DNA of 64,000 bases, from the NCBI RefSeq assembly GCF_901827175.1, contig NZ_LR594662.1:6014001-6078000 (forward strand), written 5' to 3'. How positions within the stretch are numbered: the first letter of the stretch is position 1; every line of letters starts with the position of its first letter. Shown piece by piece: positions 57,885 to 64,000 of this stretch. The translations under genes and the position numbers were made by a program. Source of the DNA: Variovorax sp. RA8. GTDB taxonomy: Bacteria; Pseudomonadota; Gammaproteobacteria; Burkholderiales; Burkholderiaceae_C. Under the pieces are notes generated by a model, which worked only from the letters and a program-made list of their open reading frames with translations, was not told where the DNA came from and did no database searches.

Positions 57885-59333
57885 TCAACCGACTCTGCAG
57901 ATCTTGAGCATGTTGGTGCCGCCCGGCGCGCCCATGGGTTCGCCGCAAGTGATGGCGTAGATGTCGCCGGTCTGCACGATGCCGCGCTTCTTGAGGTGGG
58001 CCTCGGCCTGCAGCAGCGCCGTGTCGCGATCGCTCTCGGCATCCATCAACAGCGGACGCACGTTGCGGTAGAGCGCCATCTTGCGCTGGGTGGCCAGGCG
58101 CGAGGTCAGGGCGTACATCGGGATGTGGGCGCGGTGCCGGCTCATCCACAGCGGGGTGGATCCCGATTCGGTCAGCGCGACGATGGCCTTGGCACCCAGG
58201 TGGTGCGCGGTGAAGAGCGCGCCCATGGCGATCGACTGGTCGATGCGGCTGTAGGCCTGGCCGCTGAAGTCGGCATCGAGGTGCGGGTCCTCGGCGGCTT
58301 CGGCCGCCTCGCAGATCCGGCTCATTTCCTGCACGGTCTCCAGCGGATAGCGGCCCGAGGCGGTCTCGGCCGAGAGCATCACCGCGTCGGTGCCGTCGAG
58401 CACTGCGTTGGCCACGTCGCTGACCTCGGCGCGGGTGGGCACCGGGTTGCTGATCATCGACTCCATCATCTGGGTGGCGGTGATGACCACCTTGTCCATC
58501 TCGCGCGCCATGCGGATCATCTTCTTCTGCAGCGCCGGCACCGCGGCGTTGCCCACCTCGACCGCGAGGTCGCCGCGCGCGACCATGATGCCGTCGCTGG
58601 CGCGCAGGATTTCCTCGAGCTTGGGGATCGCCTCGGCGCGCTCGATCTTGGCGATCAGCCCCGGCTTGTGGCCGTACTCGGCCGCCGCGACGTTGCACAG
58701 CTGGCGTGCCATCTCCATGTCGGTCGCGTTCTTGGGGAAGCTCACGGCCACGTAGTCGGCCTGGAAGCTCATGGCGGTCTTGATGTCCTCCATGTCCTTG
58801 GCCGTCAGCGCCGGCGCCGTGAGCCCCCCGCCCTGCTTGTTGATGCCCTTGTTGTTCGAGAGCTCGCCGCCCAGCCGCACCGTGGTGTGCACCGCCTCGC
58901 CCTTGACGGCATCGACGGTGAGGACGATGAGGCCGTCGTTCAACAGCAGGCTGTCGCCCGGCTTCACGTCGCGCGGCAGGTCCTTGTAGTCCAGGCCCAC
59001 GGCGGCGATGTCGCCGAGCTCGGTGCGCGCGCCGTCGAGCACGAACTTCGCCCCCGGCTCCAGCCAGACCTTGCCCTCTGCAAACTTGCCGACCCGGATC
59101 TTCGGGCCCTGCAGGTCGGCCATGATCGCCACCTCGCGGCCCGCCTTGCGCGCCGCCTCGCGCACCATGGCGGCGCGGCCGATGTGGTCCTGCGCGGTGC
59201 CGTGGCTGAAGTTGAGCCGCACCACGCTGACCTTGTGATGGATCATCTGCTCGAGCAGCTCGGGCGTGCTCGAGGCCGGGCCGAGCGTGGCGACGATCTT
59301 GGTGGCGTGGCGTGGAAGGCGGGTCGTGCTCAT
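57885..59333 (-). CDS. pyk: Pyruvate kinase
   Basis: 482 residues. Motifs: TKIVATLGPASSTPELLEQM at the N-terminus, VRLNFSHGTAQDH, the B domain (about 70-170), the catalytic region IMVARGDLAVEVG with metal ligands, and ATQMMESMISNPVPTRAEV; an allosteric C-terminal domain follows (about 350-480). It makes pyruvate and ATP from phosphoenolpyruvate. pgk precedes it by 97 bases, a gap that holds an imperfect 20-bp palindrome. Confidence 0.96.
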   Translation of the reverse strand: MSTTRLPRHATKIVATLGPASSTPELLEQMIHHKVSVVRLNFSHGTAQDHIGRAAMVREAARKAGREVAIMADLQGPKIRVGKFAEGKVWLEPGAKFVLDGARTELGDIAAVGLDYKDLPRDVKPGDSLLLNDGLIVLTVDAVKGEAVHTTVRLGGELSNNKGINKQGGGLTAPALTAKDMEDIKTAMSFQADYVAVSFPKNATDMEMARQLCNVAAAEYGHKPGLIAKIERAEAIPKLEEILRASDGIMVARGDLAVEVGNAAVPALQKKMIRMAREMDKVVITATQMMESMISNPVPTRAEVSDVANAVLDGTDAVMLSAETASGRYPLETVQEMSRICEAAEAAEDPHLDADFSGQAYSRIDQSIAMGALFTAHHLGAKAIVALTESGSTPLWMSRHRAHIPMYALTSRLATQRKMALYRNVRPLLMDAESDRDTALLQAEAHLKKRGIVQTGDIYAITCGEPMGAPGGTNMLKICRVG

Positions 59334-59350
59334 GCTGCGGGTCTCCGGTT

Positions 59351-59370
59351 TGTATTCTGTACTGTATACA
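59351..59370. promoter_or_regulatory. Palindromic candidate operator upstream of pyk
   Basis: TGTATTCTGTACTGTATACA is palindromic at 15 of 20 positions and lies 18 nt upstream of the pyk start on the minus strand, in an AT-rich island of an otherwise GC-rich region. The form TGTAT...ATACA resembles GntR-type sites. It could regulate pyk independently of pgk. Confidence 0.45.
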
Positions 59371-59430
59371 CTTTACAGGTCCGGCGATAGTCCCCCCGGG
59401 CTGCAATTCCGCCGCACCCTCGCGCCGGAC

Positions 59431-60624
59431 TCAACCTGCTGCTCGCTTTTCCAGGATCTCCAAAGCCGGCAGGGTCTTGCCCTCGAGCACTTCCAGGAAG
59501 GCGCCGCCGCCGGTCGAGATGTAGCCGACCTGGTCTTCGATCCCGTACTTGGCGATCGCGGCCAGCGTGTCGCCGCCGCCGGCGATCGAGAAGGCGCCGC
59601 TGTCGGCGATGGCGCGCGCGATGGCTTCCGTCCCCTTGGAGAAGGCGTCGAACTCGAACACGCCCACCGGGCCGTTCCAGACGATGGTCCCGGCCTCGCG
59701 CAGCTGCGCCGCCAGGATCTCGGCGGTCTTGGGGCCGATGTCCAGGATCAGGTCATCCTCGGCCACCGCGTTCGCATCCTTCACCGTGGCGGGCGCATCC
59801 GCGGAGAAGGTCTTGGCGGTGACCACGTCGACCGGGATCGGCACCGCTGCGCCGCGTACACGCATGGCGTCGATCACGGCCTTGGCCTGGTCCTGCAGGT
59901 CGGGCTCGGCCAGCGACTTGCCGATCGGAAGGCCGGACGCCAGCATGAAGGTGTTGGCGATCCCGCCGCCCACGATCAACTGATCGACCTTGTCGGCGAG
60001 GCTCTTGAGGATGGTGAGCTTGGTGCTGACCTTGGAGCCCGCGACGATCGCCACCAGCGGCCGCTTGGGCTGCGCCAGGGCCTTGGTGATGGCGTCGATC
60101 TCGGCCGCCAGCAGCGGGCCCGCGCAGGCGATCTTCGCGAACTGCGCGATGCCGTAGGTCGTGGCCTCGGCGCGGTGCGCCGTGCCGAAGGCATCGTTGA
60201 CGTAGATGTCGGTCAGCGCGGCCAGCTTGCGGGCGAGCGCCTCGTCGTTCTTCTTCTCGCCCTTGTTGAGGCGGCAGTTCTCCAGCAGGACGACCTGGCC
60301 CGGCGCGACCTGCACGCCGCCGACCCAGTCCGGCACCAGCGGCACCTCGCGGCCCAGCAGCTCGCCCAGACGTTTGGCGACCGGCGCCAGGGAATCCTCG
60401 GGCCTGAACTGGCCCTCCGTCGGCCGGCCGAGATGGGAGGTGACCATCACAGCGGCGCCCGCATCGAGCGCCTGGCGGATGCAGGGGACCGAGGCACGGA
60501 TGCGCGTGTCCTCGGTGATGTTGCCGGCATCGTCCTGCGGCACATTGAGGTCGGCTCGGATGAACACGCGCTGGCCGGCGACTTTGCCTTGCGCGACGAG
60601 ATCGTTGAATCGAAGGACGTTCAT
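59431..60624 (-). CDS. pgk: Phosphoglycerate kinase
   Basis: 397 residues. Motifs: [78 protein letters not shown] and [15 protein letters not shown]. It transfers phosphate between 1,3-bisphosphoglycerate and ADP. ATG 60624 is the family start; a longer reading overlaps no better evidence. First of the pgk-pyk-fba series. Confidence 0.96.
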   Translation of the reverse strand: MNVLRFNDLVAQGKVAGQRVFIRADLNVPQDDAGNITEDTRIRASVPCIRQALDAGAAVMVTSHLGRPTEGQFRPEDSLAPVAKRLGELLGREVPLVPDWVGGVQVAPGQVVLLENCRLNKGEKKNDEALARKLAALTDIYVNDAFGTAHRAEATTYGIAQFAKIACAGPLLAAEIDAITKALAQPKRPLVAIVAGSKVSTKLTILKSLADKVDQLIVGGGIANTFMLASGLPIGKSLAEPDLQDQAKAVIDAMRVRGAAVPIPVDVVTAKTFSADAPATVKDANAVAEDDLILDIGPKTAEILAAQLREAGTIVWNGPVGVFEFDAFSKGTEAIARAIADSGAFSIAGGGDTLAAIAKYGIEDQVGYISTGGGAFLEVLEGKTLPALEILEKRAAG

Positions 60625-60706
60625 GGGTAGGAAGGGATGGAGGCGAGGGAGGCACCTCGACAAGAGGCGAAAGGCAATTGTAGGTTTGGCCGCAGGGCGC
60701 CTTGTA

Positions 60707-61618
60707 TCAGCGCGACAACCCGGGCTTGTGCACGAAGTGCTCCAAGATCCGGACGAAGCCCGCCGCCGCAGGCGACAGCGAGCGCCGCGCAGCCGCGTAG
60801 ACGCACACCTCGCGATGGAAGTCCGGCTGGTCGAGCTTGACCATCCGCAGCCCATGGGCCTGCACCAGCGAGGCCGAGTAGGTCGGACAGACCGTCAGGC
60901 CCAGGCCCGACGCCACCATGCCTAGCGCGGTCGTCATGTACGACACCTCCTGCGTCGAAGCCCGCATCAGGAAGGTGCGCGCGTCGGCCTCCAGTTCGGG
61001 CAACACTCGCTGGCGGAAGTCGCGCGTGGGCGCGATGAAGGTGTAGGGTCCGAGCTCGCTCCAGCGCACCTGGCGGCGGCGCGCGAACGCGTGGTCCTGC
61101 GGGCAGATCAGCCAGTGCCGATCGCGGAACAGGGTGCGGCGCTCGATGGCCGCGGCGTCCACTTCCACGTCCTGGCCCACCGCGAGCTCCGCCTCGCCCG
61201 ATGCCAGCCCTGCAAGCAGGTGCTCGGGCAGCGTATCGACCAGCCGAACGTCGATGTCCGGATGGCGCTCGCGGTAGGCCGCGATCACGCGCGGCATCAG
61301 CGTGCAGGCCATCAGCTGCGGCGCGGCCAGCCGCAGCAGGCCGCGCTTCTGGTCGCGCAGCTCGGTCACGCCGGCCACCGCGCCGGCGAGGTCGGCCAAG
61401 AGGCGCTGCACCGAGGGCTGGAAAGCGCGGCCGGCCTCCGACAGCAGCACGCGCCGCGTGTGCCGATCGAAGAGCTGCACGCCCATCTCGCGCTCGAGCT
61501 CGCGGACCAGCACGCTCAGCGCCGACTGCGTGAGATGCAGGCGCGCGGCCGCGGCGGTGAAGCTGCCGGTCTCGGCCACCGCGTCGAAGGCGTGCAGCTG
61601 GCGCAGGGTCAGATTCAT
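60707..61618 (-). CDS. LysR-family regulator
   Basis: 303 residues. Helix-turn-helix at about 3-62 ([20 protein letters not shown], then [18 protein letters not shown]), effector domain about 90-295. It is divergent from the VOC protein gene with a 90-base gap that holds an inverted repeat, so it probably controls the cluster that begins at 61709. The effector cannot be predicted. It converges toward pgk with about 80 bases between. Confidence 0.9.
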   Translation of the reverse strand: MNLTLRQLHAFDAVAETGSFTAAAARLHLTQSALSVLVRELEREMGVQLFDRHTRRVLLSEAGRAFQPSVQRLLADLAGAVAGVTELRDQKRGLLRLAAPQLMACTLMPRVIAAYRERHPDIDVRLVDTLPEHLLAGLASGEAELAVGQDVEVDAAAIERRTLFRDRHWLICPQDHAFARRRQVRWSELGPYTFIAPTRDFRQRVLPELEADARTFLMRASTQEVSYMTTALGMVASGLGLTVCPTYSASLVQAHGLRMVKLDQPDFHREVCVYAAARRSLSPAAAGFVRILEHFVHKPGLSR

Positions 61619-61626
61619 GGTGGCAC

Positions 61627-61642
61627 TTCATCAATCGATGAA
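61627..61642. promoter_or_regulatory. Candidate LysR operator (inverted repeat)
   Basis: TTCATC and GATGAA form a perfect inverted repeat around AATC, 8 nt upstream of the LysR start, followed by AT-rich sequence (61643-61665) unlike the flanks. It fits an autoregulatory LysR site covering the divergent promoters. Confidence 0.5.
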
Positions 61643-61708
61643 TTTATTTCGATTGAATCATAAGAAGAAGAAGGGCCCAATCCGGCCTGTTCCCCACGGA
61701 GACAAGCC

Positions 61709-62269
61709 ATGCCCCCAGCCGAGACCCAGCCGCTCGCCACCCCGCCCGTGCCCGTGCCCGTGCGCGGCCTGCACCACTTCGCCTGGCGCTGCCGCGACAG
61801 CGAGGAGACGCGCCGCTTCTACGAGGACCTGCTGGGCCTGCCGCTGGCGCACGTGATCAAGAGCGACCATGTGCCGAGCACCGGCGAGTACTGCCCCTAC
61901 GTCCACATCTTCTTCCAGATGCGCGACGGCTCGTACATCGCCTTCTTCGACCTGGGCGACGACGTGGCCGCGCTGCCCTCGCCCAACACGCCGGCCTGGG
62001 TCAACCACATCGCGCTGCGCGTCGATTCGGTGGCCGACCTGCTGGCCGCCAAGGCGCGGCTGGAGTCTGCCGGCGTCGAGGTGCTCGGCGTGACCGACCA
62101 CCACATCATCGAGTCGATCTACTTCTTCGATCCCAACGGCATCCGCGTGGAGCTGACCACACCCACCGTGCCGCAGGCCGAGATGGAGGCGCATGCACGG
62201 CGTGCCCGCACCGAGCTCGACGCATGGACGCTGCGCAAGGCCGCGTTGCGCGCAAAGGCGGCGGCATGA
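61709..62269 (+). CDS. VOC family protein (glyoxalase/extradiol dioxygenase fold)
   Basis: 186 residues. Two beta-alpha-beta-beta-beta modules: GLHHFAWRCRDSEETRRFYE with a candidate metal His, then WVNHIALRVDSVADLLAAKA, and FFDPNGIRVELTTPT with the candidate Glu. The V-H-x-F-x-Q-M region (VHIFFQMRDG) completes a possible 2-His-1-Glu site. VOC proteins include extradiol dioxygenases, glyoxalases and isomerases; the context of a hydrolase and a flavin monooxygenase favours an aromatic pathway. The stop overlaps the next start by 4 nt. Confidence 0.85.
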   Translation: MPPAETQPLATPPVPVPVRGLHHFAWRCRDSEETRRFYEDLLGLPLAHVIKSDHVPSTGEYCPYVHIFFQMRDGSYIAFFDLGDDVAALPSPNTPAWVNHIALRVDSVADLLAAKARLESAGVEVLGVTDHHIIESIYFFDPNGIRVELTTPTVPQAEMEAHARRARTELDAWTLRKAALRAKAAA

Positions 62270-63387
62270 CGGAACTGCAGCTCGCCGTCATCGACGTGAA
62301 GCCCGGCGCGGCGATGGAAAGCCAATCGGGCCTGCAGATGCTGCGCCCGCGGATCTATGGCGCCTACCGAGCGCCGGCCGGCCCGAAGAAGATCGCCGCG
62401 CTGGTGATGCACCCCACCAGCAACTTCATGGGGCACTACCTGATCGCCCCGCTGGCCGAGCGCGGGATCTGCTGCATGGGCCTGAACTCGCGCTACATGG
62501 GCAACGACACGGTGCTGCTGATGGAGCGCGTGATCCAGGACCTCGGCGCGGGCGTGCAGTTCCTGCGCGGCCTGGGCTACGAGAGGGTGGTACTGATCGG
62601 CAACTCGGGCGGCGCGGCGCTCGCGAGCTTCTACCAGGCGCAGGCCGAGCAGCTGACGGCTCACCATCTTCCGGATGGCGACCCCACCCACCTGCACCCG
62701 GACGACCTGCCGCCGGCCGACGGCATCGCGCTGTGTGCGGCGCACCAGGGCCGCTCGAAACTGATGCGCGACTGGATCGACCCGTCCGTCACCGACGAGC
62801 ACAACCCGCTCTCCGTCGATCCCGCGCTCGATATGTACGACGCGCGCCACCGGGTGCCTTACGACGCCGACTTCCTCGCGCGCTTCAGCGCCGCCCAGAA
62901 GGCCCGCCTTGACCGCCTCGAAGCGTGGGCACTGGAGCGCCTGCGCCTGTTGCGCGGCACGCCGGGTGCGCCGCGCGACCAGGCCTTCGTCGTCTACCGC
63001 ACGCACGCCGATCCGCGCTGCGTGGATCTCTCGATCGACCCCAACGACCGCGCCCCCGGCAGCGTCTGGGGCGATGCGCGGCAGGTCAACTATTCGGCCA
63101 ACGCGATGGGCCGCACGACCTCGCTGACGGCCTTTCTCTCGCAATGGTCCTCGCGCTCGCAGGCCGACGGCCCGTCGAACCTGGCGCGCACCCGCGTGCC
63201 CAAGCTGCTGCTGACCTACACCGCCGACCAGTCCACCTTCCCGAGCACGCGCGATGCGTGGATGAAGGCGGGTGGCGACCGCATCCGCAATGTCGACATC
63301 GTCGGCGGCAACCACTACCTCGCCGGCCAGCCCGCGCTGGTGCCGCGCGCCGCCGATGCGATCGCCGAATGGGCGCACGCACTGTGA
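62266..63387 (+). CDS. Alpha/beta hydrolase
   Basis: 373 residues, alpha/beta hydrolase fold with a large cap (about 135-290). VMHPTSNFMGHYLIAPLAER follows the first strand; the nucleophile elbow reads LIGNSGGAALASFY with Ser in GNSGG, and the C-terminal GGNHYLAGQPALV carries the catalytic His. It could hydrolyse a ring-fission product or an ester of the pathway. ATG 62266 overlaps the VOC stop (ATGA), so translation is coupled. The next gene starts 8 nt after its stop. Confidence 0.85.
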   Translation: MTELQLAVIDVKPGAAMESQSGLQMLRPRIYGAYRAPAGPKKIAALVMHPTSNFMGHYLIAPLAERGICCMGLNSRYMGNDTVLLMERVIQDLGAGVQFLRGLGYERVVLIGNSGGAALASFYQAQAEQLTAHHLPDGDPTHLHPDDLPPADGIALCAAHQGRSKLMRDWIDPSVTDEHNPLSVDPALDMYDARHRVPYDADFLARFSAAQKARLDRLEAWALERLRLLRGTPGAPRDQAFVVYRTHADPRCVDLSIDPNDRAPGSVWGDARQVNYSANAMGRTTSLTAFLSQWSSRSQADGPSNLARTRVPKLLLTYTADQSTFPSTRDAWMKAGGDRIRNVDIVGGNHYLAGQPALVPRAADAIAEWAHAL

Positions 63388-63395
63388 GGACAGGG

Positions 63396-64000
63396 ATGCA
63401 AGAGTTCCGCTTCGCACCCGAGTACGAGCTGCCGCGCTGGCCCTTCGTGCCGCCGCCCGAGCTGGGCAGCAGCGCCGTCGTGCGCCATCCGATCGTCATC
63501 GTCGGCGCGGGCCCCGCCGGCCTGACGCTGGCCTGCGACCTGGCAAAGCGCGGCGTGCGCGCCCTGCTGCTCGATGAGGACGACACGGTGGGCGTGCGCG
63601 GCGCGTCCTCGCGCGGCATCTGCTATGCGCAGAAGAGCCTGGAGATCTTCGAGCGGCTGGGCATCTACCAGCGCATCGCGGACAAGGGCATCACCTGGTC
63701 GTTCGGCCGCACTTTTTCGGGCGACACCGAGGTCTACAACTTCAACCTGCAGGCCAGCAGCGTCTCGGCGCAGCCGCCCTTCATCAACCTCCAGCAGTTC
63801 TATGTCGAGTGGTTCCTGGTGGATCGCATCCTGGAACTGGGTGGCGTCGACTTGCGATGGAAGAACCGCGTGACGCAGGTCTTGCCGGTCGACGACGGCG
63901 TGCGCCTCGAGGTCGAGACGCCGGCCGGCCGCTACGGCCTCGAAGCCGACTGGCTGATCGACGCGACCGGCGCCAACAGCACGATCCGCACCCAGCTGGG
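63396..64000 (+). CDS. FAD-dependent aromatic monooxygenase, MhpA-like (partial, 3' end outside window)
   Basis: The first 201 residues are visible, starting MQEFRFAPEYELP. The FAD motif IVIVGAGPAGLTLACDLAKR lies at about 33-52, with SSRGICYAQKSLEIFERLG and PPFINLQQFYVEWFL matching the corresponding stretches of the hydroxylase at 34423-36084, so the two are paralogues. The DG motif region begins as LIDATGANSTIRTQLG, with Ala-Thr-Gly in place of the usual Cys-Asp-Gly. It is third in an operon after the VOC and hydrolase genes. The substrate is probably a phenolic acid, but unknown. Confidence 0.87.
   Translation, partial: MQEFRFAPEYELPRWPFVPPPELGSSAVVRHPIVIVGAGPAGLTLACDLAKRGVRALLLDEDDTVGVRGASSRGICYAQKSLEIFERLGIYQRIADKGITWSFGRTFSGDTEVYNFNLQASSVSAQPPFINLQQFYVEWFLVDRILELGGVDLRWKNRVTQVLPVDDGVRLEVETPAGRYGLEADWLIDATGANSTIRTQL

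Overview
This window is high-GC chromosomal DNA from a betaproteobacterium, most likely Comamonadaceae and possibly Variovorax. That reading rests on gene content and gene order (pgk-pyk-fba-purC, then purE-purK-Sua5; two orphan Bug/TctC binding proteins; gentisate and homogentisate clusters) and on dispersed repeats of a kind I associate with that family. No search was run, so the genus is an inference. Genes are densely packed. No rRNA, tRNA, CRISPR array or transposase was seen, and no gene-free stretch exceeds about 300 bases.

Region by region. 1-7236 (minus strand) is an exopolysaccharide operon: wza, a low-molecular-weight tyrosine phosphatase, a drastically shortened Wzc, two GT4 glycosyltransferases, then PglC-, PglD- and PglE-like genes and a VanZ-like gene cut by the window edge. 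Six consecutive gene junctions are 4-nt ATGA overlaps. 7470-14890 holds ssb, a ClC channel, uvrA, a lone ATP synthase subunit c, an EamA transporter and tesB. 15012-22761 is a gentisate cluster: gentisate dioxygenase, fumarylpyruvate hydrolase, a flavin monooxygenase, two Bug proteins and an FAD oxidoreductase, facing a divergent LysR gene. 23378-31521 is a large signalling locus: a soluble 1833-residue hybrid kinase with nine HAMP-like segments, a second hybrid kinase (REC-GAF-kinase-REC) and a convergent single-domain receiver.

31601-38016 is a homogentisate cluster: fahA, hmgA, a 73-residue DUF2783-type protein and a flavoprotein hydroxylase that together resemble the MhaB/MhaA 3-hydroxyphenylacetate 6-hydroxylase, then an MBL-fold protein and a divergent IclR regulator. 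38027-40036 holds two GFA-type zinc proteins around a thioesterase, then a CcdB toxin with a composite antitoxin. 40125-43467 is a DUF1800/DUF1501 pair. 43644-54031 is mostly housekeeping: pyrF, a UDG-like protein, rimI, tsaB, dacB, a lipoprotein hydrolase, Sua5, purK, purE, a thioredoxin-TPR protein and a META lipoprotein. 54044-60624 holds Crp- and LuxR-type regulators, purC, fba, pyk and pgk. 60707-64000 begins another aromatic-type cluster: LysR, VOC protein, alpha/beta hydrolase and a flavin monooxygenase cut by the window edge.

The most unusual items are the HAMP-array phosphorelay, a 60-bp coding repeat carrying its own ribosome site and start codon between tsaB and rimI, the truncated wzc joined in frame to the next gene, an orphan AtpE-like protein, a composite Phd/CcdA antitoxin, and enzymes with eroded motifs (the UDG-like protein and the MBL protein).
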